Notes: generated by a model from the sequence alone, not told the origin. 64,000 nt of DNA from Colletotrichum lupini (GCF_023278565.1 NC_064673.1:3348001-3412000); one strand, 5' to 3'. Shown: positions 36,369 to 48,008, counted from the stretch's first letter. Made by a program: numbers and translations.

Positions 36369-37408
36369 CTAAATTTCTCTTTTTTTTATTAATTTAATTA
36401 TTATAATTAGAAATATAATTCGACCTCGGGCCCGTTTATTAAGTCGTTTCCTTTTCCCCCTTTTCTTTACTCTTTTTATATAACTTATCCCTTTATTTAT
36501 ATAGTAATTTTTCTATTACTTACGAATTATTTTAATCCCTTATTTAGTACTACTTTTATAAAAGCGTTTACGAGGTTATTTTTATTATTAATCTAACGGA
36601 TCTTGAGTATTTCGTACTTTTTATACGATTACCTAAGGGTTATAATATTAATTATAAGCCTCTTTTCTTTTATTATTTTTAATTTAATAAGGTATTCGTA
36701 TAGCGAGTAGGAATTAGTATAAATAACCGTTAGAATAGGTAAAAGGTTAATTTAATTAGTAATCTTCTTTAGTATTATTAAAATTGCGTAGGAGAGGTTA
36801 ACGCTATTAACTATATTATAAACTTCTAATATTAATATACTTCTTATTACCTACTTATTTTTAATTAATAAGTAATAAATTATATTATTATATATAGTAA
36901 ATTCGCTCTCGCTTATACTCTCGTTAATTAGGATAATAATATACCCTAATTACGAAGTAAGGTTATTATTATTCGTAAATAACTTATTAACGAAAACGTA
37001 AAGCTTATTAGTTATAAAGTCGATCGGATAGTAAATAAGACTTCGATCGAAATTCGTCTTTTACTACTTAAGCCGCTTATTAAGTACCTTAATATCTTAT
37101 TTAATTAAATTTATAACCTATACTACCTTAGTATAATTAAAAGTTACCTCGGGCTAATAAATACTTATAATATATACCCCTCGCGTAAGTTTAGCTTTAT
37201 ACTACTTCTTAACGTCGGTTATATTTAGATTAACGAGGTTAATTTTCTTACCCTACCCCTTTTACTAAAAAACGACGGTTTCTTTTTTAATTATAAGAAT
37301 CCCGCCGTTAAATACTAAGGGGGTATTTATTATAAAGACCTCTTTTAGCTTTATTATAAAGCCCGCTTTTTAAAGCTCTTTATCCTTTTTTTTTATAAAG
37401 TTAATATT

Positions 37409-37423
37409 AAATAAGCTTAATAT
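37409..37423 (+). repeat. 15-bp duplication, left of nested insertion
   Basis: AAATAAGCTTAATAT, identical to 38550-38564; reads as a target-site duplication. Confidence 0.8.
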
Positions 37424-38549
37424 GTGGTGGTTTTTTTTCCGGCTTTATAAGTACAAAAGATCGACCTTAACGGGATTACGCTTTTAAGGGAAATCACACG
37501 ATATAGTATACTTTTTAACTATATAATATGCGTAATATATCCTAAGTACGCGCTTAACATAATATAATAATTCTAATACGAAAACCGCTATTTAATTCGG
37601 GATAGGTAAGCTACCCTACGGCGGCGCCGGCTAGAAAGGTCGACGGTAAAAGTTAGCTATAATAGTTAGCTATAATAGTCGGCCGCTATAGTCGGCTATA
37701 ATAGTTAGAGGCGGCCCTTAACCGCAGAGGTTCTAAACTTTAATAATAACGTAGAGGTTTTTAGAGAAAGGGCTAAATAGGCTAATATTTACTACTCTTT
37801 AAAGCTCGTAAAGATTCTTTTTATCCTTATCGCTTCTAATATTACCTAAAGCTACTCTCTATTTAAACTAAATAAATTTACTAAATAAATCTACTAAATA
37901 AACCTATTAATATATAAACCACTACCTAGATAGCTAGTTAAATAACTAGTCAAGAGGTTAGCTAGTTAAAATACTACCTTAACGAGAACCTCTTAGTATA
38001 TAGTTAGTAATTAGTGGGCCAAAGATGCCCGTCGATAAGTCTGCCCCTCTCGGGCTGGGCGCCCTCGGCCAGCTCGACGCTATAGCTATCGTAGCTAACG
38101 TAGGCACGCCTAAGAAGTAGCGAAGTACCTTCCGGTAGTGCGGAATTTAGCTAAGTAATATTATAAGTACTGTAGATAGCCGGGCCGGTACGGATACTAA
38201 GATCTAGTATATTAACGCCGGCCTAGCTATAATAGTTATAATAAACGGGCTAGAGGTATATAAAGTTAGGGTAATAAGCCGGCGCCTTAGACGGCTCCTA
38301 CGGGACCCCCCGGGTAACGATAATACTTATATAAAAGAACAGATTATACTAAACCTAGCTACCTACGCGGGCTAGTACTAAGAGGTCCTATGTGCGTTAG
38401 AGTAAGTAAAGCTCGCCCTATAAGCGGCTAGAAGCGGCAGAAGGTTAGGAGCTGTTTTAATTAGTAATTAGGTATAGAGCGCAATATACCCAGTTTTCCT
38501 TAATACGTAATATACAATACGGCCCCGGCGGATTGCTCCGTCGGGGGGG
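37424..38549. mobile_element. nested insertion within the copia element
   Basis: 1126 bp flanked by a perfect 15-bp duplication, beginning GTGGTGGTTTTTTTTCC and ending in a G run. It is markedly less AT-rich than the host element, with GC-rich pieces such as those near 38040-38130 and 38280-38320. A long duplication of 15 bp points to a non-LTR (LINE or SINE-like) or other short element rather than an LTR or Helitron insertion. No coding domain was recognised. The right end can form an imperfect 8-bp hairpin (CCGGCGGA, loop TTGC, TCCGTCGG). Confidence 0.65.
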
Positions 38550-38564
38550 AAATAAGCTTAATAT
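38550..38564 (+). repeat. 15-bp duplication, right of nested insertion
   Basis: AAATAAGCTTAATAT, second exact copy. Confidence 0.8.
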
Positions 38565-41500
38565 ATTATTAGTCTATATTCTAATAATCCTAAATTAGTT
38601 ACCTTTATACTCCATAATTAATAAGCACGGGTCGTACGTAGAGGTAACTATTAATAGTTAATTAATATAAAAATCGTAATAAGTAGCTTACTAATAAGTG
38701 CCCGATTCTATAAGCCTATATAGTAGCTTAAGCACTTTAATAATCGTACTTTTTAAGTACTTACTAGCTATTTTTTTTAGTAAATAGGCTAGGATTTTCC
38801 TTATAAGCCCTATAGCTAATTAGGTATAAGCCTAGGTAATATTACGGCTCTAAATCTCGTATCCCTTCTTTCGTAGCAATACTATTAGTACTATTATTAA
38901 TTATTAACTATAGCGCTATATAGTAAGTAATTATATAAGTAGCGTCGCCTTTTTAACGTCGCCGTACCCCTAAATTATATATTTAGACTTCTCATATAGC
39001 TAGGGTATTCCTTTCCCTTTAATCTTATAAACTATTTATAATTTAAATATATAGAGGTTTATATATTTTTTTAAGTTATATAAGATAAATTAATAGACCC
39101 CTCGATCGTAAAGAGTATCTACTTTAATAAAATCTAATCCCTTATATAGCTTTTTAGTAATTATAATTATACCTTCTTTGCGTAGTTTAACTACTAACTC
39201 GAAATCGGCTTTCTTTTTTATTATATAAAAAGTATTAATTACCTCGTTACTAATAATAAATTACTATATTAGGGCTTATTATTATAGTTTTCTGCGACGT
39301 CTCGCTAATAATATTAGTACCCTTTTAGCAATTTCCTCTTCCTCATCGTCTATTAGTACTACTATAATAATTTTATTAAGAATAATTTCTTATACCTTTA
39401 CCGCGGGTTATATAGTTTCCCTTAGCTCTTTTTTTTCTTATAAGTTAGAAATTATCTTATTAGGATCTATATAGTACGGTCTAATTACCGTAATTAATAC
39501 TTCGAATAGCTAGTTATAATCTCTTATAACTATATAAGAGCGCTCGTTAACGGAAATTAACTTATATAGCCTAGCCTATTATTAAGTAATTTCGCGCTAT
39601 ACTTATATATCCGAATTTAGTAATATATTTAAATTACCCCTTATATTAGGCCTATTGTGTATAATAATTACTTTATTAACTTACTTTTTTATACTTACCT
39701 CGCGTAGTACTTATATTACTTTTTTAATTACTCGGGCTCGTTAGCTTATACTTAGCGATAATAATAAGGCTAAGGTCGTTCTTAAATATGCTCTAAATAC
39801 TAATAACGTTAGTATAAGTCCGTTAGGCCCTATAGTATTATTATAGTATTTAAGTACTATCTAGAGGCATTTATCGTTAATAAAATCCGGATTTTCCTTT
39901 TTAATAATTCTAAACGCCCTTTTTAACTACTAATATACCCTTTTTACTTTTTTAATATTATAGTGCGCTTTAATGGGTACGACTTTTAGCTATATACCGT
40001 AGGCTATTATATTATTTTTAAATTTTATTAACTTAAAGCTAGTACTAGCGTCGGTTCTAATACCGTTTAGTAGTCCTTAGTATATATTAATCTAGCTTTT
40101 TCGCAGGGCTACCTATACTATTTTTACTTATAAATCCTAGAAGAATTGCCCTATTTAAAAGGATATAACTACGTTAATTATATATAGTACTAGCCGACTA
40201 TTTAAATATAAAATATTAATAACGATTTCTTAGTTAAAGTTAAGCTTATTACGCAATTTAAACTTAAATCTACGTAGGCTCTGCGCATTTATTTAGTATT
40301 AATAATATACTTTCGTTAACTACTCTAGCGCCCCTATTTCGATATTATTATTACCTAATTACTTTAAGAGGTTATAAAGCCTAGTAACTAACGGGTACTT
40401 AAATCTCTAATATAGTCTTCTAAGCTCACTTTCCGTTAGGTAATTAATTAACTTCGTATTATTAATAAACTTTATAAACGTATACCCCTATTATTATCTA
40501 ACTATTTTAAAGTGCTTACCGCTAAAAATTCTATTCCTCGTATTATTAAATATAATACCTAGTCGATTTATATCTTTTAAATATAAGAGAAATGGGGTAT
40601 TAATAAGTAAAATATAAAAAGTTATCGTTCCAAAATGCGTCTCTATTTTTATTATACCTAGGGCGACGATTTCCTTACTTAAGCTAAAACTAATCCTTAT
40701 AATACCTACTATCGACATATTAAGCGTTACTAGTACGATCTTTTATAGCGCCTAGAATTACCCTTTTTTTTTAATTAACTATTATAATACCTTAGTATCT
40801 AGGATAATCTTATAAAAATTATTTAGGCCGTACCTTTTGCTTATATAGAATACCTATACAAGCTTAGTATTTAAGGGATCTAAGTAATATAAAAAGGACC
40901 CCTCTAGCTACCCCTAGATTTACTTAGTACTATATTCTTTCTCTTTAAATATTAAAAGAAATAGCGTCTTTTCCTTAATTATTAAGAAAATAAGCTTTAG
41001 CCCTATTAAATTCGCCCTTTTAGCCGCCTCCGTATCCGTTATTTAAGGGACCTTCCTTTATTATCTATAAATAAAAACCTACTTATTAAGAGCTTCTATT
41101 ACCCTCTATTTATTTAGCCTTATATATCCTCTAGAGGCTAACGGGGTAAAAAAAAAGTAATTAATATCGTCGATTTTATTATAATCTAATTTATTAGTAT
41201 AGGGGGTAAGATCTTCCTTATTTTCCGAATCTCTTATAAGGGGTATATACTTTAGGCCACTATTTTAGCTATTATTACTAAGTTCCGTACCCCTAGATCT
41301 ACCCTTATATATAATAAAGAATTAGTTAAATTAACGAGGGCTAGTTTTACTATTTACTACCCTCGACTTTTTATATTATTCATACGATTTAATACGCTCT
41401 TTTTTAGAGTAGTTACTTAACTAATATTTATTCTTTTTATAAATATAGTATTACTTTTTTTATTACCCTACTTATAAGTTAAATCTCTACTTATTTAATA

Positions 41501-44500
41501 AATCTGGGCCTCTTTATTAGCGATTATTATATTTAGCCTCTTTTCTTTTTTTATTATATATTCGATCGATTTAATATTACTAATAAGGGCCGTTATATAC
41601 TTAGAAGTAGGTTTAGTATAGTATTTTTACCTTAATATTAAAGCTAGATCTTAGCCTTAAGTAAAGCGTTTTATAGTTTTTAAGTACTTAGTATAGGGTT
41701 ATTTTTATTTTTAATATACGCTAAACTATAGTATAAAAATATCCGACTTTCTGCTCGTTTATCCCCTTATTTAGCTAGGTTTTACTAGCTTATTAATTCG
41801 ATTAATAAGCTTTTTAAAGATCTCTACTCACAATTTACTTTTTATTATCCTAGTTATAAATATAAAAGAAATCGTTCGTAGCTTAAATAGGAGCTCTAGG
41901 TTCTTATTATAGGTTTTAAAGCGGCTTCGGATTACGTTAATTATACTAAAAAAGTCGTTTTAATTAAAATTACGTACCGCTTCGTAATAATAATTAGAAG
42001 CTTTATTTATGAGTACGATATTAATTACTAAATAATACTAGTGTTCCCTAATTCCGACTTTTTTATAATAATCGTAAAATATTATTAAGGTTTTTTATAA
42101 AACCTTATACTTCCCCCTAGAGTATAATTTCTCTTTTAAAAAGATCTTTTTAAAGTCTATAAATTACCTCGTATTCGCTATTAGATTTTTAATATTTATA
42201 TACGATCCCTACGTCGCTACGTACTATTAATAACTTTAAGTCGTTTACTTCTTTTCTTATTAACTAATTAGCGCCGAATTTCGTATTAATAATAATAACG
42301 AGTTATAGATCGAAATAAATAGAATTATTAATTATCGTACTTCTAATACTATATTTTACCTCGGTATATCCTTTTATAATAATAGATTTCCGTTAGTAAT
42401 TATAAAGAAGAAATTTAGGTCGTTTACCCTTTTTTTAAATTTGTTAAAGCGATTATACGCTCTATTAACCTATACTTAGTTCTATAATACGAATTCCTCT
42501 TTTATAATTATTACTATTAATATTTCGTATAGCTCTTATAATTATAATTACGCTAATAATACCCCTTGCTTATAGAAGAATTTATTAATTATTTTTATAA
42601 TTCCTAAGCTTGCGCTCGCGAACTATTTATTTAGTTAGTAGCTAAGGTCGTTTATAATCTTATAGAATAGGGGTTACCCCTATAGCCCCTTTTTTTATAA
42701 ACCTTAGTTAAATAGATTAATACTACGTTAATTTACTTATTATTAAGCTAATCCGTAATTCGGTATATTTACGTCCCTTAATAATCTAGGTTAATATTTA
42801 CCTATTTATAAGGGATTAAGATTCTATTTAAAATCGGGTTTTATTCTTTTTTTCTTTACCTTAACTTACTAAGGGTCGTACTCTAACTTATACTTATATT
42901 AATAGTTACTAGCGTATTTAATCTTAATAGGGATATATTTAATCCGCGCGCTAGTTATAATAAATCCGTGCTTTTATTACTTAACGAATTTATTAGGGTC
43001 TAAGAGATTTCTATTTCCTCTCGCCGTCTCGCTATTACTCTTATTTTTATTATTTTTAGTAATTACTATTACTTTTTTAAATCGCTAGCTATCGTACTTA
43101 CTAAGATCTTCCTTTTTGTTTAGTATAAAAAAGTAGGTTTTAATAGTTCTTTTTTATAATAGTAGTAATAGACGTTTATATTACTATAAGAAGATATAAT
43201 AATTAATCTCGGGATTTTTATTAATTACTAATTTTTATTATCCCGTATACTTCTAGCCTCCTAAGCCTCGTACTCTCTATAATCTCTAAATAACTTCCTT
43301 TTTTAACTTACCTTTTTTAAAGTAGTATTCTATAAAAATAGTTAAAAATAAACGCTAAGTAGCTCGTAAAAGAGCTATATAAGCTATTAAAAACCGTATA
43401 GGCCGTTAAGTATAGTTAACGAAATTAAGCCCTCTTTTTTATAATATTATAGATTTTAAGGACTTACTAAAACTACTTACTTATTACTTATACGCAGTAA
43501 GGTTAGATACTTAGAGATTTTATCTTTTACGGCCTCTTAGTACCCTATTTTATATTTTTTAAATAGTTTTTTTTATAGCTTAATTACGGTTAGGTAATTA
43601 TTACTTATTAATAATCCCTTTTATTACTTAGTTAATTTCTTAAAATTAATAATCTCGTATTAAGAGCTAATATAAAAAGAAGCCCTTTAGTAGCCTTCTA
43701 AAAGATTTTTTTCTTTTTTCTTTAAATCCTCGTCTTTTTAGCCTTTTCTTAAGCTAATAATAATTTTAATAAGAAGTTATAAAACTACTTTAGGGTAGCC
43801 GCTTTTTTTTAAGTTAATCTCCGAGATCCGTAATACTCTTAACTTAATATTATTAAGACCTTTAAATCCCCTCTTTTTTTATTAAACCGTCCCTTATATT
43901 ATATTTTTAAATAATACTTAAAGAGTAATTAAGGGAGCTATAAGGGGGTTATTTAAATTATAGGCTTAAGGTTATATTTATAAAATCCTCGTAATAATAA
44001 ACTTTTCTATATACTATAAATCTCTTAGCTTAATAACTCTTATAAAGTTACTTTTATTATTAAATAAGAATATTTATATTTAAAGATCCCCTTTTTTAAT
44101 TATACGGTACTCTTTTATATTATATTATTAAGCTCGTTTGTTATACTAATTAATTAAGTAAGTAGTCGTTACGTAAGTATTTCCTTTTATTAATTTAACT
44201 AGTTAATTTTTAATCGCAAGCCGGCTATAAAAAAGTCGTTTAATAAAAAAGCTACTTAGGGTAATAATAAAAGGCTAATTACTTAAGTAGTTTTATTAAT
44301 TAACGTAGTTTAACGTAATAAACGTCGACCTCTCGTAAGTAATAAAAGGCTACGATTACTTAATTCCGTATAGTATTTAAAAATTACCTCCTTTTTTATT
44401 TATTTTTATAAAGTTAATTAATATAAATCTCTTATCCCGTGTAGTATTAAAAGGTTATTTCTTTTATATAGCGAGATACCTTACCGATTTATAATAATAA

Positions 44501-44518
44501 AATTTAATTACTAATTAG

Positions 44519-44723
44519 TATTAATATCCCTATTATAAAGTAGTTAGTTTAAACCGTAGTTAATAAAGAGATTAATTAAACTATATAAATATTTGCGTGG
44601 TAAGTATAAAAAAGAGGTTCTAACTATAGGTTAGGCTAGCTACGATAATCGTAAATAGGGCCCCTAATTAGCCCCTGCGCAGTCGGCTATATGCCGCGGT
44701 CGAATTAGACTTCTAATCCGATA
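44519..44723 (-). repeat. LTR, right copy (5' LTR)
   Basis: 205 bp, starting TATTAATATCCC and ending CCGATA. It differs from the left LTR at about 27 positions by eye count, all of them C/T or G/A transitions, with no gap. Confidence 0.88.
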
Positions 44724-44728
44724 GGCAC
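44724..44728 (+). repeat. target-site duplication, right copy
   Basis: GGCAC directly after the right LTR, followed by HGD coding sequence on the minus strand. Confidence 0.85.
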
Positions 44729-44908
44729 CGATAGGAAGAGCCCCTTTGATCGCTTCTAATCTAGATGATTGTTGGTCAACACCAAGTTAACGAAATAATG
44801 GGGTTCGGCACTAGTACTAATTCAAGAAACCTGAACTTACTCATGAAGAGACCCAAATCCATTGAGATACTCGTACTTCTCCTCAGTGGAGAAATTGGTC
44901 ACAGGCAT

Positions 44909-45767
44909 GGTTGTATGCTGGATGAGGAACGTAGATCCAAAAACACAGTTACAGTCGTAAAGATTGATAAGGTAGGCAATCGGTGTATCTTGAAAGCATG
45001 CCTCAATTGTTTGGTATGAAACAGTGCTTGTTATCTTCCTCGAATGCAAATCTTATGTAGTATAAGAAGCCTTGGTTATCTGCATGTTTGGGGTGGCACG
45101 TGTGATTGGGATGCGCACACTGGCACAGCACCGCTGCAGTCGAGGCGACCAACCCCGCGTTGCAGTGATCCGATGGGAAAGGCAAATGAGACATGATGGA
45201 ATCAATGCTACGGAACTGACTGTCACGGAAAATTACTTTCACTGCAAGATGCAGTGTTTGAAGTCAATTCGTGCGTCCTCTCGGAACTGCGGAACACAAA
45301 TGGTTCCGAGGAAGTTGCGGCTCATGAACACGGCAACGTTTAGGGCGTGGACATCTAGAGGAGGGGAGACACGATTACATCAGATCTCAGCTAGACCTTG
45401 AGCTTCTATTAGCTAAGTGACTCAGCTGTTGCATAACGCGAAGGAAGCCCCAAGCCCGCCAAATGTCTGCAGTTGGGGAACAATGCAATAGCTCGTTGGC
45501 CACCTTGTCGGAATGGACTCGTCATGCAGCCATAATTTTCGATGTTCAGTTTCCCTTGATGACCAGCGTTGAAGAAAATACATTCAGTATTGGAATCTGC
45601 AAAATACCAGTTGGTTGTGCCCGGGTACCACTGTTCGATAAAAATGAGCAAGATATAGCATCTTAAAGATCCGCACTTCCCAGCTGTGGTATTATGTGAC
45701 TCTGATGGCATGATGTATTGACTATGTAACTCTAAAATCGCCAATTTTCCATAGGCCTCTCATTGCT
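44909..45767. other. upstream region of HGD, downstream of FAH
   Basis: 860 bp with no supported gene. Carries the CTCGGAAC/GTTCCGAG inverted pair at 45280-45310. Base composition is normal, so the RIP damage does not visibly extend here. Confidence 0.5.
45280..45310. promoter_or_regulatory. inverted CTCGGAAC / GTTCCGAG pair upstream of HGD
   Basis: CTCGGAAC at 45280-45287 and GTTCCGAG at 45303-45310, with a further CGGAAC between them (45290-45295), 372-402 bp before the HGD start. Paired CGG/CCG triplets fit a Zn2Cys6 dimer site. Confidence 0.45.
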
Positions 45768-47151
45768 TTACATTGCAATTGGAGGCAGTATTTGGCCAAC
45801 ACACTCTCCAAACCCGACTAATTGGCCATCATGTTCGCCGGCCCAGCCACGGATAACTACTGTGTCGCCGTCTTGGATGAACTTCCGTTCTTGTCCGCCA
45901 TTCAGTTTGATTGGGACTTTGCCTCCTTGAGACTGCTCCAGCAAGCTTCCCTGCGTCCCTGCTTGGTCCCCTGAAATGGTGCCAGACCCGAGAAGGTCTC
46001 CAGCACGAAGATTACAGCCAGAGATGGAGTGATGAGCCACCATCTGCGGCCAGGACCAGAGAAGATTCTTGGCAGATGTGCGAGTAACGGTTGTTTCCTC
46101 GCCTTCTGAAGCTGCAACGTGTAGAAAAGCGTGCTTTGATTAGCCTGGTTTTCTTCTATCACAGCATATCTGCCCTGTGTGTAGGGCAGTCGGGAGGTTT
46201 CAACTTACGAGCAAGAGTTACTTCTAAGTTGATGTCAAGGACGTTGTCAGACCGATCTTCTTGGAGATACTTCTGTAATTGGGTTTCATTCTCCAGCCCT
46301 TTTGTTCTGAATGGCTCGAGCGCGTCCGCAAGCACGACCCAGGCGCTGATCGTGGTTCCGAAGTTCTTCGCGTTGAACGGACCAAGGGGCACATATTCCC
46401 ATTGCTGGATATCTCTTGCACTCCAGTCGTTCATCAAGACGTAGCCGAAGATGTGCTCTTCGGCATCTTTGACAGACACCGGGCTACCAAGGTCGTTCGG
46501 CTTGCCTATAAACATGCCCATCTCAAGTTCAATGTCGAGGCGCGCACATGGCCGGAAAACGGGCTCGGTTGCGCCAGGGGCCGGCAGCGCCTGTCCCCAA
46601 GGCCGTCTAAGAGGAGTTCCAGAAACAACGACTGAGCTTGCACGACCGTGGTAGGCAACGGGCAAATGGCTGTAATTCGGCTGAAGGGCGTTGGCTGGTC
46701 CACGGAACAGAACACCAACGTTGTGAGCGTGGTTTCTGCCAGCAAAAAAGTCTGTGTAGTCTCCAATGGCGAACGGGAGGTGCATAGACACCTCAGAAAT
46801 GGGCCTCAAAGCCGCCTTTTTGAGAGGTTCATTGTCCTTCAACACGTCTGGATGAGCTGTGTCGTTGAGAAATATGTCCTGAAGGTATGAACGGACGGCG
46901 CGATGCACCGGTCGGCCAAGCTCGGCAAAGGCATTTAGGGTGGGCTGTGAGAACGTTTTTGCATGCTCGGCAGACACATTTGCTGCTTTACTGAAACCTC
47001 CGCCCGTAGCAAAAGCATCAAGGTCGAGGATGTGTTCTCCGATGGCGATAGCGGGTCTGTGTAATTGCTTATCTTTGCTCGAAATCACCCCAAAAGGAAT
47101 GTTTAGCAGCGAAAAGTGCGACCGGGGTGGGATGGGGAGCCAGGACTTCAT
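45768..47151 (-). CDS. fahA: fumarylacetoacetate hydrolase (fumarylacetoacetase)
   Basis: Two exons, 47151-46209 and 46111-45768, with a 97-bp intron, 428 residues, normal for the eukaryotic enzyme. It cleaves fumarylacetoacetate to fumarate and acetoacetate, the last step of tyrosine/homogentisate breakdown, in the cytosol. The N-terminal SH3-like domain starts SWLPIPPRSHFSLLNIPFGV. The catalytic domain has SDYTDFF-type IGDYTDFFAGRNHA (metal-ligand Asp and catalytic His), LDIELEMGMFIG (two metal-ligand Glu), VLMNDWSARDIQQWEYVPLG (ligand Asp), and C-terminal LLGSGTISGD. The splice join restores EVTLAPSEGEET. No stop or frameshift is seen, so the gene looks intact although its partner HGD is ruined. 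It is divergent from the Dabb gene with 446 bp between starts, and that space holds GTTCCGAG words. Confidence 0.92.
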
Positions 47152-47597
47152 CTTGCGCAATTAGACGTGGAAAGTCTCCAGCAATTCTGTTGAATGAATA
47201 CCTTAGTAATTCGAGCTTGTTTGATCTCGTGTATTAACATACTTCTATTTACATTTCCATGATCGCCCTGACAGCCGTCTTAATGGTGGGTTCCGAGAAT
47301 CCGAAATTTGGTTCCGACGGCTCGGAATGCAAACAACCCCCTCATTCAATCACGAATCTGCCGTTGTCGGCGGTTCAGGGATCTTCGGCAATGGAAGTTT
47401 CTCGGCTTCTGTGTTATCTGTCCGAGTGTAAAAACACCCGACAAGAAAGCCGATCTGCGGGAAGGTTGGGTCTGCCAAATTCCAGTCTTAACGCCAGCTA
47501 TTGATCGAATTAAACGACAATTACCACAACACAACGACACCAAATTGCCCCGTAACATTTGATACTCTAGAAGACCCAAGTCATTAGCTTCACGAAA
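47152..47597. other. divergent promoter of FAH and the Dabb gene
   Basis: 446 bp between two divergent start codons; no gene within. Contains the motif cluster at 47290-47328. Confidence 0.6.
47290..47328. promoter_or_regulatory. GTTCCGA-word cluster in the FAH/Dabb promoter
   Basis: GTTCCGAG at 47290-47297, GTTCCGAC at 47311-47318 and CTCGGAAT at 47321-47328, 139-177 bp before the FAH start and about 270-308 bp before the Dabb start. The first and second are 21 bp apart, the same spacing as upstream of the P450. Confidence 0.45.
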
Positions 47598-48008
47598 ATG
47601 TCTGAACAAATTACGAGAATCACTCTTTTCAAGATTCCAGACGAGGAGAATCAAAATAAAGTATTGTCGCTCTACCAGCAGATGCCCCAAAAGGCCTTGA
47701 AAGTGAGTATAACCACCTGGGCTGTTGTTTACGGAGTCAATCTCCATCTGGCTAGCACTGTTTCGATACCGTATCATGAGCTCTGAGCTTACCAGTTGTA
47801 GGATGGCAAGCCGTACATCGTCTCAGTGAAGGCCGGCCTAGCTGTTGCTGATCAAAGGGCCCAAGGGTTTACGATTGCGGCTATCTCTACATTTTCATCA
47901 AAAGAAGACATGGATTACTATGACAACGGCTGCTCAGCACATCAAGAGCTGAAGGGAATTGCTAAGGGTGCTCATCAGGGCTTTGCAATGGTATTTTTCA
48001 AGGGTTAG
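47598..48008 (+). CDS. small Dabb (stress-responsive A/B barrel) domain protein
   Basis: Two exons, 47598-47702 and 47802-48008, 103 residues. The sequence ITRITLFKIPDEENQNKVLSLYQQMPQKAL, then PYIVSVKAG, GFTIAAISTFSSKEDMDYYDNGCSAHQELK and GFAMVFFKG, is the ferredoxin-like dimeric alpha-beta barrel pattern of Dabb proteins. Bacterial and plant members include small catabolic or biosynthetic helpers such as cyclases; many fungal ones have no known job. It shares its promoter with FAH, including the GTTCCGAG words, so a role in the same aromatic pathway is a reasonable guess but only a guess. No targeting signal is seen. Confidence 0.78.

Larger units (their letters stand above)
36164..44723 (-). 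mobile_element. Ty1/copia-type LTR retrotransposon, RIP-degraded, inserted in HGD
   Basis: An 8560-bp element with two 205-bp LTRs, flanked by the 5-bp duplication GGCAC. The interior is AT-saturated with CA/TG nearly absent. Minus-strand translation of about 36580-37030 gives a copia RNase H pattern (LGYIIILINES, SILILEVYNIVNSVNLSYAI, IYTNSYSLYEYLIKLK, IKEKRLIINIITLR). RNase H next to the left LTR means the element reads right to left, and RNase H near the 3-prime LTR is the copia order. An acid-rich run at about 39320-39400 fits a linker region. All frames contain stops, so it is not autonomous. A 1.1-kb nested insertion splits it at 37424-38549. Confidence 0.85.
35263..44908 (-). pseudogene. 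hmgA: homogentisate 1,2-dioxygenase, disrupted and truncated
   Basis: Exon 1 is 44908-44841 (MPVTNFSTEEKYEYLNGFGS), intron 44840-44761, and exon 2 starts at 44760 (LEAIKGALPIGA). Exon 2 is cut at 44724 by a retrotransposon and resumes in the same frame at 36158 ([20 protein letters not shown]). It continues through DSDGD-type, [15 protein letters not shown] and [14 protein letters not shown] to RPPW, ending at a GTAAGT donor at 35263. A TAG at 36072-36074 (after APRHENL) also breaks the frame. The enzyme normally opens the homogentisate ring using Fe(II). The retained part corresponds to about the first 332 human residues and keeps the His292-type residue in VAWHG. It stops just before the YH in which human His335 sits, so the iron ligands His335, Glu341 and His371 are all missing. 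I found no downstream exon in the window. Confidence 0.9.

Noticed and set aside
40494..40718. 74-codon minus-strand open frame in the copia element.
   Set aside because: Lies in RIP-mutated element DNA with no recognisable domain; chance survival of an open stretch.
44765..45019. Plus-strand open frame over HGD exon 1.
   Set aside because: Opposite strand of a well supported HGD exon; no motif.
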